Shown piece by piece: positions 24,612 through 34,132 of a DNA stretch of 64,000 nt (position 1 is the first letter of the stretch; every line of letters starts with the position of its first letter). The DNA is from an uncultured Prevotellaceae bacterium (lineage in GTDB: Bacteria > Bacteroidota > Bacteroidia > Bacteroidales > Bacteroidaceae): the NCBI GenBank assembly GCA_900315095.1, contig OMXS01000001.1, positions 207,310-271,309 on the forward strand, read 5' to 3'. The translations under genes and the position numbers were made by a program. The notes below the pieces were generated by a model. It ran no database searches, was not told the DNA's origin, and saw only the letters and a program-made list of their open reading frames with translations.

Positions 24612-27272
24612 TTAGAACGTTACGCTGACGCCCAGCGTATAGGTGTGATAGAGAGGATAAGAGCGTTTGTCGTCGAGACCTAGGGTGCTGTTGAGCGACG
24701 AACTGTTTATCATTGGTGTCAGACCGCTGTATGCGGTGAATGTAGCCACATTGTTCATTGTGAGGGAGAGGCGCAGTTTCTGTACGAACCTATTGGCTTT
24801 GAGTGGCACTCGCCATCCCACGGTAATGTAATCGATGTTTACGTAGTTGCCGTTCTCCAGCCAATATTCGCTTACCACCTGGTCCTTGATGTTCTTCTCG
24901 GGAGCCTCTGGGAAAATGTTGTAGAGCGGGAAGGCGGTCACGTCCATGTATGTGAGGCTTGTTCCGTTGAATATCTTATGTCCGAAAGCTCCGTTCGCCT
25001 GCAAGGTAATGTCAAAGTCCTTGTATCGGAACGAAATGTTAGAGCCGAGCAGTATCTTAGGTACTGCCTGTCCCAAGATCTCTGCATTGCCATACGTGTC
25101 ATACTCATAACCTTCGATAGCCTTGTTATATATCAGTCCGTTGCATCTCATCATCTTGAACACTCCAAGTGGCTGTCCCACCACTCGCGATGTAACATCG
25201 TTATTGCCGCCATGGAATCCGGCTCCGTTCATCTTAGCAATACCAGCCGAAGCAGGTGTGGTGAGGTATTCGCCGTTGTAGTATCCGCTGAGCGAAGTCA
25301 GTTTGTTCTTTTGGTAAGAGAGGTTGGCATTCACTGTGAGTTCCATGTCTTTTGACACCAGCGGTGTGCCTCCAACGCTGATCTCAAGACCTTTGTTCTG
25401 CATTGAGCCGAGGTTAGCAACGATAGTAGGACTGGTGAACGGCGGCATGCTGACGGGATAGGAATAGAGCATGTCACTCACCCATGTACGGTATGTGCTG
25501 ACAGAGACGAGCAATCGTCCGCCCAGCATCTTGGCGTCAATACTTGTGTTGACGGTCTTCGACACCTCCCATTTCAGATCTGGGTTGTTGTTTTTTAGGT
25601 TTGTGTACGACACCAGGTTGTTGTTTCCTGCTGGAACGAAGCCGTTGGGCTGTACCAATGCCAGCGTGGTGTAACTGTCGATGCCGCCCTGGTTGCCTGA
25701 GATACCGAAGCCTACGTTGATCTTCAGGTCATCGAAGAAGGTCTGATTCTTCATGAACTTCTCCTTGGTGATTATCCATGATGCTGACACAGAGGGGAAG
25801 AATCCCCACTTGTGATTGTCTCCGAACTTAGAAGAACCATCGAAACGAGCGGCCACTCCTACAGAGTATCGGCCGTCATAGGTATAGTTTGCACGGCCGA
25901 GGAACGATGCCATCTTTGGTCTTTCAAAGTAACTATTAGTGCCGCCCCACGGACGCAATGCTCCTGCTGACAAGTCGTCGTAGCCCATGGTGTTGGTAGA
26001 GAAGTTGGTGACGGTGACGAAGTGTCCTGAATATGTTTGCTGTTGCAGTTCGGCGAGACCCATCAATGAGATGTCGTGGACGTTGAACGACTTGTCGAAA
26101 CTCAGCATGGCGTTACCCAGCAACGTCTCTGTCTTGCCTGCAGAGCGGTAAGCTTGTCCTTTGTTCCACACGGTGGTGGGCAGGTACTGCATGATGTTCT
26201 TGTTGTTGTATGTATATGCACCGAAGAGAGTGAACTTCAGTTCCTTAGTCAGTTGGAACGTGAATTTAGCGTGGGTCGAAATATGTGATGTCTCATTATG
26301 GTCCTTTTCCTCGAGCAGAGCCAAAGGGTTGCATATCTGAGAAGCCAAAGCATAACCGTCCCAAGTGCCCTCGCTGTTGCGGTGGTTGGGGAACGTGGGA
26401 TTGAATGATGCTGCCGAATAGAACAGTTTCTGGTCATCGAAGATGTTCTGTTCCTTGCCTGTAGATCCGAACATACCTATATCTATGCGCAGCAGTCCAT
26501 CGAACATCATCTGCATCATGTTCATGTTGGTCATTATGGTGTGGTCTTGTATGCGCTTTATTACCGACTGGTCCTGCATCACTCCAAGGCTGACGCGATA
26601 GTTAGATTGTTCTGTACCGCCTTGGAATGCCAGGTGATGTTGCTGTAGGAAGCCTGTGCGCTCTATCTCTTTTTGGAAATTGGTATTTGCGCCACGGTCA
26701 AGAATGCTTATGCCTTGTTGCTTTCCGAACTCGCGATACTGGTTGGCGTCCATCATCTTCAGGCGCTTATACACATGATGAATGCCGATAGAACCGTTAT
26801 AATTGACGCGCATCTGGCCCGCCTTGCCTCGCATTGTGGTGACCTCAATCACACCGGCAGCCCCTCGTGAACCATACTGTGATGTTTCGGCGGCGTCTTT
26901 CATGATGGTGAACGACTCGATGTCGGTGGGATAGACACTCTCAAGCAGCGACAGGTCGCCCATCACACCGTCAACGATAATCAAAGGGTCGTTTCCTCCG
27001 GTGAGTGATGTCGTACCGCGTAGTCGCACGGCATTTAGCGCGTTAGAATTGTTTCGCTCTACTGTAAGACCTGCCACGCGACCTCGGATGGCCTCAATTG
27101 CGTTGGTGGCTTGGTCTTTGTTGTTCATTCTGCTTTTGTCAATAGTGTTAACCTTTCGTGTTACTTGTTGTCCATAGCCCGCATTCGAAATTGTGTCGGT
27201 GCTCACTTGTGCCTTTGCTCCTGGCACGGATAATGTGGCAGTTACAATAAGTAATAAAAGTGATTTGTTCAT
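24612..27272 (-). CDS. SusC/RagA-family TonB-dependent receptor lacking the N-terminal extension
   Basis: An 886-residue outer-membrane importer. The signal peptide (MNKSLLLLIVTATLSVPGAKA) is followed almost directly by the plug domain: AIEAIRGRVAGLTVERNNSN, VRLRGTTSLTGGNDPLIIVDGVMG, and YGSRGAAGVIEVTT. The 22-strand barrel then ends YHTYTLGVSVTF. The carboxypeptidase-regulatory-like extension found in most SusC proteins, and in the other SusC here (1093 residues), is absent, and no clear EEVVVVGYG TonB box is seen. The promoter box is at 27316-27323. It pairs with the SusD downstream. Confidence 0.88.
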   Translation of the reverse strand: MNKSLLLLIVTATLSVPGAKAQVSTDTISNAGYGQQVTRKVNTIDKSRMNNKDQATNAIEAIRGRVAGLTVERNNSNALNAVRLRGTTSLTGGNDPLIIVDGVMGDLSLLESVYPTDIESFTIMKDAAETSQYGSRGAAGVIEVTTMRGKAGQMRVNYNGSIGIHHVYKRLKMMDANQYREFGKQQGISILDRGANTNFQKEIERTGFLQQHHLAFQGGTEQSNYRVSLGVMQDQSVIKRIQDHTIMTNMNMMQMMFDGLLRIDIGMFGSTGKEQNIFDDQKLFYSAASFNPTFPNHRNSEGTWDGYALASQICNPLALLEEKDHNETSHISTHAKFTFQLTKELKFTLFGAYTYNNKNIMQYLPTTVWNKGQAYRSAGKTETLLGNAMLSFDKSFNVHDISLMGLAELQQQTYSGHFVTVTNFSTNTMGYDDLSAGALRPWGGTNSYFERPKMASFLGRANYTYDGRYSVGVAARFDGSSKFGDNHKWGFFPSVSASWIITKEKFMKNQTFFDDLKINVGFGISGNQGGIDSYTTLALVQPNGFVPAGNNNLVSYTNLKNNNPDLKWEVSKTVNTSIDAKMLGGRLLVSVSTYRTWVSDMLYSYPVSMPPFTSPTIVANLGSMQNKGLEISVGGTPLVSKDMELTVNANLSYQKNKLTSLSGYYNGEYLTTPASAGIAKMNGAGFHGGNNDVTSRVVGQPLGVFKMMRCNGLIYNKAIEGYEYDTYGNAEILGQAVPKILLGSNISFRYKDFDITLQANGAFGHKIFNGTSLTYMDVTAFPLYNIFPEAPEKNIKDQVVSEYWLENGNYVNIDYITVGWRVPLKANRFVQKLRLSLTMNNVATFTAYSGLTPMINSSSLNSTLGLDDKRSYPLYHTYTLGVSVTF

Positions 27273-27315
27273 TTTGTTGTTTTTCTTTTATAGTTTTTGG
27301 AAATTAAATCATGTG

Positions 27316-27323
27316 CAAAATTA
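27316..27323 (-). promoter_or_regulatory. Predicted -7 box of the short SusC/SusD operon
   Basis: CAAAATTA (minus strand TAATTTTG) fits TAnnTTTG, 43 bases before the SusC ATG. Confidence 0.45.
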
Positions 27324-27406
27324 ATTAAAAAGTGATGAATGACAAATAAATAGTTGCCTTTTCTATATAAAATCTTATTTTTCTGCCGTCTTTTGATACT
27401 TTTTGC

Positions 27407-27414
27407 TACCTTTG
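27407..27414 (+). promoter_or_regulatory. Predicted -7 box of the small lipoprotein gene
   Basis: TACCTTTG matches TAnnTTTG, 65 bases before the ATG at 27479. T-rich sequence (27378-27395) lies at about -33. Confidence 0.5.
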
Positions 27415-27478
27415 CATGTCGAAAATGAGTGTAAGTGACACTATTTTCAGTAACTTATGAAATAATAAAACTATTATA

Positions 27479-27916
27479 ATGAAGAATATCTTTAGAATTG
27501 CAATTGCGCTCGGTGTGGCGCTCGTAATTGCCTCGTGCGAGGGCTCGGGTAAACAAAAGGAAGTGGAGAAAACGGCCGATAACAAAAGCGTTGAGGCGGT
27601 TGCCGATAGCAGTAAGGATGCAGAGAGAGGCACGTTAGAGGCGAATAAGGTGACATTTCCAGTTGAAGAAGGCAAAGCATGGTTGTTCAAGCATGTCACG
27701 GAGTCGCTTAAGAAGAACGTTGCCGAGGCCTCTGCGAGTCGTACGGTGAAGCGCATGGATGTGAATTTCAACAAGGAGAGCGCCGGCACAGGGGTATATT
27801 TGGTTTCTGGAAACATGCAGAACGGCACAGAATTCTCATACGAGTTCCGTCTTGTGCAAGAGGGAACAGACTTCAATATTGAGTCAAGCGATGCTCCAAA
27901 GTATTTCTTTGAGTAG
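27479..27916 (+). CDS. Small lipoprotein of unknown function
   Basis: A 145-residue protein with an SPII signal (MKNIFRIAIALGVALVIASC, lipobox IASC). A charged Lys/Glu/Asp-rich linker (residues 22-55) is followed by a compact domain of about 85 residues. That domain contains alternating beta-strand-like stretches, for example TGVYLVSGNMQNGTEFSYEF. I do not recognise the family. It is monocistronic with its own promoter, and it is followed by the 1.1-kb gene-free region. Confidence 0.7.
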   Translation: MKNIFRIAIALGVALVIASCEGSGKQKEVEKTADNKSVEAVADSSKDAERGTLEANKVTFPVEEGKAWLFKHVTESLKKNVAEASASRTVKRMDVNFNKESAGTGVYLVSGNMQNGTEFSYEFRLVQEGTDFNIESSDAPKYFFE

Positions 27917-28044
27917 CGACTATACATGTTTTTAATAGACAATTATATACAAATATACCTACGGGTATAGAAAGGCCAATACAGAAGTCCTGTTAAAATT
28001 TCCCGTTTAGGATGAAGTGTGTCCATAATTTTTGAAGAAATCAG

Positions 28045-28348
28045 AAAAAGACCTCACCACCTCACTTTTTTGCTTGAAATACTAGTGTTTACAGGGGTTT
28101 TAGAGAGGGAGGTGTTTGGCAAAGAGGTCACTCAACACCTCACCTAACACCTCCCTCTTTCTTTTTTTTTCTGTATCTGCACTTTTTTATTATTTTCTGC
28201 AATCGATAATCTATGAGGATAGAGACATCAAAAAAGTGACCTGTTAAGGGAGGTGTTGAGTGACCTCTTTACAAAACACCTCCCTGTCGGAATTGCTAGT
28301 AAACAAAGGGGTTTCGGAGTGGTAAAGTGAGGTGGGGAGGTCTTTTTT
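28045..28348. repeat. Large palindromic element with inverted-repeat ends, copy 1
   Basis: The ends are inverted repeats: AAAAAGACCTCACCACCTCA at the left, and on the right the complement of AAAAAAGACCTCCCCACCTC. Inside, each arm has its own hairpin flanked by AGGGAGGTGTT and AACACCTCCCT. The loops also contain AAAGAGGTCACTC (left) and GAGTGACCTCTTT (right), which are perfect complements. The element can therefore fold as one long stem or as two separate hairpins. It has no open reading frame. A second copy of nearly the same length lies at 61752-62053. Confidence 0.85.
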
Positions 28349-28390
28349 CAATTTTGTTTTTTTATGAAAGATGGCGACGAGTGATAGGCA

Positions 28391-28457
28391 AATGAGATGC
28401 CACTAGACGCTTAATGAGATGCGGTTTATATACATAATGAGAAGCCACTTGTGGCAT
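28391..28457 (+). repeat. Three imperfect 22/23-bp direct repeats (AATGAGATGC family)
   Basis: Units begin at 28391 (22 bases), 28413 (23 bases) and 28436. Each starts AATGAGATGC or AATGAGAAGCC. Conservation outside the first ten bases is weak. The AATGAGAAGCC/GGCTTCTCA motif recurs near 46482-46490 and 61643-61653. Confidence 0.45.
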
Positions 28458-28756
28458 CTGGAGAGGTGAAAGGTGATGAGTTGGGGAGCGTATAGTTAAT
28501 TGTTTGCTAAAAAATATGATTTTCGGGGAATTATATGCAATTAAGCTTCATTGCTATTGACTCCCCGCCTCTCAAGAGGAATTATAGGTAGGCCGATGGG
28601 ATTTCATTTGGATCGTTTTATGTTTTCGGGATATAATTATATATACCATAAAGTGTCTAATTTACGCTTTATTAAAAGAAAATGAATTTTTTATCTTTTT
28701 TCTTCCTCTTCTTATGCATTAAGCAAGAAAGTATCAACATTGGGCAAAAAAATACT

Positions 28757-28786
28757 TTTCGGTTAAAATTAATTGTAGTATTTTTG
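28757..28786 (+). promoter_or_regulatory. Promoter of the SusC/SusD/lipoprotein operon with a long leader
   Basis: TATTTTTG (28779-28786) is a match to TAnnTTTG, and TTTC (28757-28760) lies an 18-base spacer upstream at the -33 position. The start codon is at 29049, so the leader would be about 255 bases. It includes the self-complementary CCTTATTTATATATATAAGG near 28936-28955. Long leaders are used for post-transcriptional control of some SusC genes. Confidence 0.5.
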
Positions 28787-29048
28787 CAAACTGAAATCAT
28801 GTAGTGTTTTTCTGTCGAGAAAATAGTAACTCTGATTTCATTGGAAGACTATACTTAGAATACTGTAACCTATATTATAATTAAGATAAAAATGCCTATG
28901 AGTGAATAACGACTGCAATAACCCTGAATTCCACCTTATTTATATATATAAGGAAGGAAAAGGAGATTAAAGGAGCAATAATGTGCCTGAAACTCCAAAA
29001 ATGAAAAAACAATGCTAATACATTTTAACCTAAGAATACTTTTTTTGT

Positions 29049-32000
29049 ATGAATTTTAATCTCAGAAAAACAGTGCTGCTGATGAGCGCTTGTGCTGCTG
29101 TGGGGTTTGCCTACCCAGCATACGCCTCGTCTGAAGTTGCCCCGCAGGCAATTCAGCAGTCAAAGAAAGTGAGTGGTACTGTCGTCGATGCTGAAGGTCC
29201 AGTAATTGGAGCTACAGTATTGGAGAAAGGTACTTCTAACGCTACCGTTACCGACATGGACGGTAATTTCTCTCTCAACGTGCAGCCTGGTGCTACACTT
29301 GTAATCTCTTATGTTGGCTACAAGACTCAGGAAGTGGTTGTTGGCAACCAGTCGGTAATTCGTGTTGACATTACCGAGGACGCTGACATGCTCGAGGAAG
29401 TTGTGGTAGTCGGTTATGGTGTTCAGAAAAAGAAACTCGTAACTGGCGCTACTGTTGAGGTGAAGGGTGAGGACATCACCAAACTCAACACCACTCAAGT
29501 GCTCGGTGCTCTTCAGAGCCAAAGCCCTGGTGTTACTATTCAGGCCGTTTCAGGTCAGCCAGGTGACGGATTTAAGGTGGCTGTGCGTGGTGCTGGTACC
29601 AACAGCGACACCAAGCCTATTTACGTAATTGATGGTGTGGCTGGTGGTGACATTAACAACCTTAACCCTGCCGACATCGAGCGTATCGACGTGCTGAAAG
29701 ATGCTGCCTCTGCAGCAATCTATGGTGCAAACGGTGCAAACGGTGTTATCCTTATAACTACAAAGCAAGGGAAGGCAGGTAAAGTGACCGTAAGTTACGA
29801 TGGTAACATCGGTTGGCAGAACGTTGCCAAGGTCCCACAGTTGCTCAATGCACGTCAGTTCATGCAGGTTCAGGATATGGTGAACCTTAACAATGGCGGC
29901 AGCAGCTACGACTGGGCTTCATTCTTCAATGTGGCTTATGACGCCAATGGTAACCCAACAGGTCCTACAGCAGTCAACGAGGGTCTGCTTGATGCTTACA
30001 TGAGTGGCAAGAACGCAGGTACCAACTGGATTGACGCTATCCGTAACAAGAATGCCGTAACAACATCTCACGCCCTCAACTTGGCCGGCGGTTCCGATAT
30101 TTCAAAGTTCTCTACTGGTATCGGTTATCAGTATCAGGACGGTGTATTCGGAAAAATGGCAAAGTCTGACTTCCGCCGTTTCACCCTGCGCCTCAACTCT
30201 GAACATGTGGTACTCCGCAGTGAGGACAAGGGATTTGATATTATCAAGTTGGGCGAGAACTTCTACTACCAGCATCGTCAGAACCAAGGTCTCCAGATAG
30301 GTAATCAGTATAGCAACGAACTTTCAAACATGCTGCGCGCCAACCCGCTTATCCCAATGTATGATGGCGAAGGCAATCTCACAGCTCACGACTATCTAGA
30401 CCAGTCAGGATGGTTCGGTTTCAACAGTTATATGGCTAACCCGGTATATAACATGATGAACGGCCAGAGTGCAAACAACAAGTCGAAGAGTTTTAACATG
30501 AACGCTGTTGGATACATTGAGATTCAGCCAATAAAGAATCTCATATACCGCGGACAGGTTAACTATAACTATAGTTCTTGGTCATGGCGTGCATATCTGC
30601 CTGTTTTCTATAGCAATGACCAAGGTGGCAAGAGAGATCTTGACCAGGTTACACAGCAGACAGGTAATGGCTGGGGCTGGGGCATGACTCACACTCTGAA
30701 CTATAAGTTCAATCTTGACAAGAACAATTTCGACGTGCTCGTTGGTACCGAGTATGGCGAGAGCCGCCCAACTTTCGGCGAGACACTTAATGCAACCTCT
30801 ACAGGTAGCATCTTCGGCAACTTGAAGCAGGCGTACGTAGGTCTCACAGAAGACCGCTCTAGTGCATCTGTTGACGGTAAGCCTTATGGCGACGAAAGAT
30901 CTCTCTCTTACTTCGGCCGTGTCAACTATGACTTCAATGAGACCTATATGCTAAGCCTCGTGCTCCGTGCCGATGGTTCTTCTAGGTTTGCAAAAGGCAA
31001 GCGTTGGGGTTACTTCCCGTCAGTAAGTGCCGGTTGGGTTGTTACAAACGAGAAATTCATGGAGAGTACTTCAAGCTGGCTCGATTTCCTGAAGATTCGT
31101 GCCGGTTGGGGACAGAACGGTAACAAGAATATCGGTGATGGCTTTGCTTACATGACAACCTTCAGCTATGGCGATTTCGGTAACTATTCATTTGGAAGCA
31201 CAAAGGACAACTCAACCCAAGGTGCTTATTCAACACGTTTGCCAAACGCTGATTTGACATGGGAAACATCAGAGCAGATAGACCTCGGTTTCGACGCTCG
31301 CTTCCTCGGAGGTCGCCTTGGTGCAACATTCGATTGGTATAACAAAACCACAAAGGATCTTCTCCTTTATGTTCAGATTCCTGCTTCTACAGGTTTTGCT
31401 CAGCAGTGGCGCAACGCAGGTACCGTTAAGAACTCTGGTGTTGAACTTGCACTTAACTGGCGTGACAAAATTGGTTCAGACTTCCACTACAATGTAGGCT
31501 GGAACATGGCTTTAAACAAGAACGAGGTAACCAAGATTAATGGTTTGGTGAAGTACATCAATGGCGGTAATGACCTGTTGGCTCAGAATACGGGTACAAT
31601 GGCTCGCATGGCTGAGGGACATCCCATCGGATACTTCTATGGATATAAAACAGACGGTGTAATGCAGAATGAGGCTGACGTGCAGGCATATCTGGCACAG
31701 AACTGCGGCGGCGACGCAGCAAACTCTCTGCAGGGTGCTGGCATCAAGCCGGGCGACCTGAAGTTTGTCGATGTCAATGGCGACGGCATCGTTAACGACG
31801 ACGATAAGACTGATCTTGGCGACCCACATCCAAACATAACAATGGGCTTAACTCTCGGTGCCGATTATAAAGGCTTCGATATCAGCATTACTGGTTACAC
31901 TGCACTTGGACAGCAGGTAGCTCGCTCATGGCGTAAGTTCACGGACGGACAGTATGAGAACTACACCACAGAGGTTTACAACTACTGGCACGGTGAGGGA

Positions 32001-32330
32001 ACATCAAACAGATATCCTCTCTTGGCTCCAGGTAACAGTGGTCCTAACTGGCAGCAAGTTTCTGACCTCTATGTTGAGAATGCTGGATACTTCCGTCTGC
32101 AGAACCTCACAGTGGGTTATGACTTTAAGAACGTGTGGAATAACTGCCCATTCCAGCAACTACGTCTCTACTTCACTGCTCAGAATCTCTTCACCATTAC
32201 AAACTATAAGGGTATGGATCCTGAGAATGGTATGGCACTCAACGGCAGTGAACCTTGGGTAACAGGTGTTGACGTTGGTAACTATCCGCTGCCGCGTACT
32301 TACATGGTAGGTGTTAACATTAAATTCTAA
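29049..32330 (+). CDS. SusC/RagA-family TonB-dependent receptor, full length
   Basis: A 1093-residue outer-membrane importer. The signal peptide runs to about residue 27. The carboxypeptidase D regulatory-like extension spans residues 38-112 (VSGTVVDAEGPVIGATV to SYVGYKTQEV). The TonB box EEVVVVGYG is at about 116-124. The plug has LQSQSPGVTIQ, GAGTNSDTKPIYVIDGVAGG and YGANGANGVILITT. The barrel ends in YPLPRTYMVGVNIKF. It is 17 bases upstream of its SusD partner. A DVNGDGIVNDDDKTDLG segment near residue 905 is an acidic calcium-loop-like stretch found in many SusC proteins. The substrate is unknown because no degradative enzyme is linked. Confidence 0.95.
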   Translation: MNFNLRKTVLLMSACAAVGFAYPAYASSEVAPQAIQQSKKVSGTVVDAEGPVIGATVLEKGTSNATVTDMDGNFSLNVQPGATLVISYVGYKTQEVVVGNQSVIRVDITEDADMLEEVVVVGYGVQKKKLVTGATVEVKGEDITKLNTTQVLGALQSQSPGVTIQAVSGQPGDGFKVAVRGAGTNSDTKPIYVIDGVAGGDINNLNPADIERIDVLKDAASAAIYGANGANGVILITTKQGKAGKVTVSYDGNIGWQNVAKVPQLLNARQFMQVQDMVNLNNGGSSYDWASFFNVAYDANGNPTGPTAVNEGLLDAYMSGKNAGTNWIDAIRNKNAVTTSHALNLAGGSDISKFSTGIGYQYQDGVFGKMAKSDFRRFTLRLNSEHVVLRSEDKGFDIIKLGENFYYQHRQNQGLQIGNQYSNELSNMLRANPLIPMYDGEGNLTAHDYLDQSGWFGFNSYMANPVYNMMNGQSANNKSKSFNMNAVGYIEIQPIKNLIYRGQVNYNYSSWSWRAYLPVFYSNDQGGKRDLDQVTQQTGNGWGWGMTHTLNYKFNLDKNNFDVLVGTEYGESRPTFGETLNATSTGSIFGNLKQAYVGLTEDRSSASVDGKPYGDERSLSYFGRVNYDFNETYMLSLVLRADGSSRFAKGKRWGYFPSVSAGWVVTNEKFMESTSSWLDFLKIRAGWGQNGNKNIGDGFAYMTTFSYGDFGNYSFGSTKDNSTQGAYSTRLPNADLTWETSEQIDLGFDARFLGGRLGATFDWYNKTTKDLLLYVQIPASTGFAQQWRNAGTVKNSGVELALNWRDKIGSDFHYNVGWNMALNKNEVTKINGLVKYINGGNDLLAQNTGTMARMAEGHPIGYFYGYKTDGVMQNEADVQAYLAQNCGGDAANSLQGAGIKPGDLKFVDVNGDGIVNDDDKTDLGDPHPNITMGLTLGADYKGFDISITGYTALGQQVARSWRKFTDGQYENYTTEVYNYWHGEGTSNRYPLLAPGNSGPNWQQVSDLYVENAGYFRLQNLTVGYDFKNVWNNCPFQQLRLYFTAQNLFTITNYKGMDPENGMALNGSEPWVTGVDVGNYPLPRTYMVGVNIKF

Positions 32331-32347
32331 ATAAAACGAGAATAACG

Positions 32348-34090
32348 ATGAAAAAAATATTATATTTCGCTGCTGCGGCTGTTCTTGGGCTGAGTGTGAC
32401 ATCTTGCTCTCTCGACTCTGAGAACCTGACTGACAGCACCTCGGAGAACTTCCCGAGAACAGAAAAGGATGTCACCGCATCGCTCGCAGCCGTATATGAG
32501 AACCTGAACGCTGTGAATGCGAACCCGCAGATGTCGTTCTACTATCTCTCTATGCTGGCAGCCGATGATAATCTCGGCGGCGGCGGTGCTAACGATAAAC
32601 TGATGCAGGCTCTCGACCTGATGTGTAACTACAATGCTAACATGACTGAGCAGTTCTTCAAGGACCGTTATGAAGGCATCGCACGAGCAAACGCCATCAT
32701 CGAGGCTCTGCCAAACACTAATATTGACGACCAGACAAAGGCTCAGGCTCTTGGTGAGGCTAAGACTCTCCGTGCTTTTTACTACTATGAACTGGCTTCA
32801 CAATATGGCAACGTGCCTCTGAACATTAAGCCGGGTGACGACAACGCACAGGGTGACGTGACTGCTCTTTGGGCACAGATTCTGACTGACCTGCGCGATG
32901 CTGCTAAGGACATGCCCGCTCAGAAACTCACCGATGGACACATCGACAAATACACCGCAGAGGCAATGCTCGCACGTGTATGGTTGTTCTACACTGGCTT
33001 CTATGGCAACGGCACTGACATTGCTGCTCTGACGAGTAGTAACTATAGTCCTCTTACCAGCGTGGAACTTGCCGACGGAACAACACTCACCAAGCAGGAT
33101 GTTATAGGTTATATTGACGATTGCGTTAATAACTCTGGCTACGAACTCGTTCCCGACTATCGAAATTTGTGGGCTTACACAAACAGATGTACTGTTGAAA
33201 ACTATCCTTACACCGCAGGACAAGGACTGGAGTGGGTAGAGAATGACAACGCTGTTAACCCAGAGTCGATGTTCGCTATCAAGTTCAACAAATTGGCTTC
33301 TTGGAGTACCACTATCGGTTATGGTAACGGCTATGCCCTCCATTTCGGTATCCGCGGTGGACAGGATGTTGACAAGACCTTCCCGTTCGGACAAGGATGG
33401 GGTGCTGGTCCTGTTGCTCCAAACCTCGTTACCGACTGGCAGACTGCTGAGCCTTCAGACGTGCGCCGTGACGCTTCCATTCAGGACGTTCGCGAACTGC
33501 CTGAGTATCAGTTTGGTGGTGCTACATGGGCTGACTTCATTCAGGAGACCAACTGGTTTGAAAAGAAGCAGTGTGCTATCGCAGGCTTCGACGGAGCAAA
33601 ATATCAGCCATGCTTCGAAGCTATCATGTATGGCGACAAGGGATGGGAGAACGGAGTGAACTTCCAGACTTCTAACATTCACGACCTCGTGCTGTTGCGC
33701 TTTGCCGACGTTTTGCTTATGCAAAGCGAACTAAAAGAAGATGTCTCTGGTATAAACAAAGTTCGCGCCCGTGCAGGATTGAGTCCAATCGGTTCATATT
33801 CTCTGAAGGCTTTGCAGGACGAACGCCGCTGGGAACTTGCCTTCGAAGGCGTTCGTTGGAACGATATTCGTCGCTGGCATATTGCCGCCGAAGCTCTGGA
33901 GAAACAAACAGGACAGCCTACTTACTCTCGTGGCAAGGCAGACGTCAACTCTGCTCATAATGGTGGTTACAAAACCCGTTATAATGCTACTGCCGGATTC
34001 CAGAAGATGCCTGAAAACCAGGTACTGCAAGGGCGTGTAGCGCAGAACGAAGGTTGGAAGGGTTCCGATTCAGAGTATCAGGGTTGGTAA
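32348..34090 (+). CDS. SusD/RagB-family outer-membrane lipoprotein
   Basis: A 580-residue surface lipoprotein (lipobox VTSC at residues 17-20). SusD blocks: VTASLAAVYENLNAV, KTLRAFYYYELASQYGNVPLN, and the C-terminal LVLLRFADVLLMQSELK with ALQDERRWELAFEGVRWNDIRRW. It is the partner of the SusC 17 bases upstream, and a further lipoprotein gene follows after 42 bases. It probably contacts the transported ligand at the cell surface. Confidence 0.95.
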   Translation: MKKILYFAAAAVLGLSVTSCSLDSENLTDSTSENFPRTEKDVTASLAAVYENLNAVNANPQMSFYYLSMLAADDNLGGGGANDKLMQALDLMCNYNANMTEQFFKDRYEGIARANAIIEALPNTNIDDQTKAQALGEAKTLRAFYYYELASQYGNVPLNIKPGDDNAQGDVTALWAQILTDLRDAAKDMPAQKLTDGHIDKYTAEAMLARVWLFYTGFYGNGTDIAALTSSNYSPLTSVELADGTTLTKQDVIGYIDDCVNNSGYELVPDYRNLWAYTNRCTVENYPYTAGQGLEWVENDNAVNPESMFAIKFNKLASWSTTIGYGNGYALHFGIRGGQDVDKTFPFGQGWGAGPVAPNLVTDWQTAEPSDVRRDASIQDVRELPEYQFGGATWADFIQETNWFEKKQCAIAGFDGAKYQPCFEAIMYGDKGWENGVNFQTSNIHDLVLLRFADVLLMQSELKEDVSGINKVRARAGLSPIGSYSLKALQDERRWELAFEGVRWNDIRRWHIAAEALEKQTGQPTYSRGKADVNSAHNGGYKTRYNATAGFQKMPENQVLQGRVAQNEGWKGSDSEYQGW

Positions 34091-34132
34091 TCTGTTAATG
34101 TCTAACACAGCAAAAAAATAAAGAAAAACTAT

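Larger units (their letters stand above)
27917..29048. other. Gene-free 1.1-kb stretch with a large palindromic repeat and a long SusC leader
   Basis: It holds a 304-bp palindromic element (28045-28348), imperfect 22/23-bp repeats (28391-28457), AT-rich sequence, and the promoter plus a long leader of the following SusC gene. No coding frame of convincing character was seen on either strand. Confidence 0.75.

Noticed and set aside
28490-28620. Possible tRNA or small RNA gene in the gene-free region
   Set aside because: No cloverleaf, T-arm consensus (GTTCRA) or anticodon arm could be assembled on either strand.
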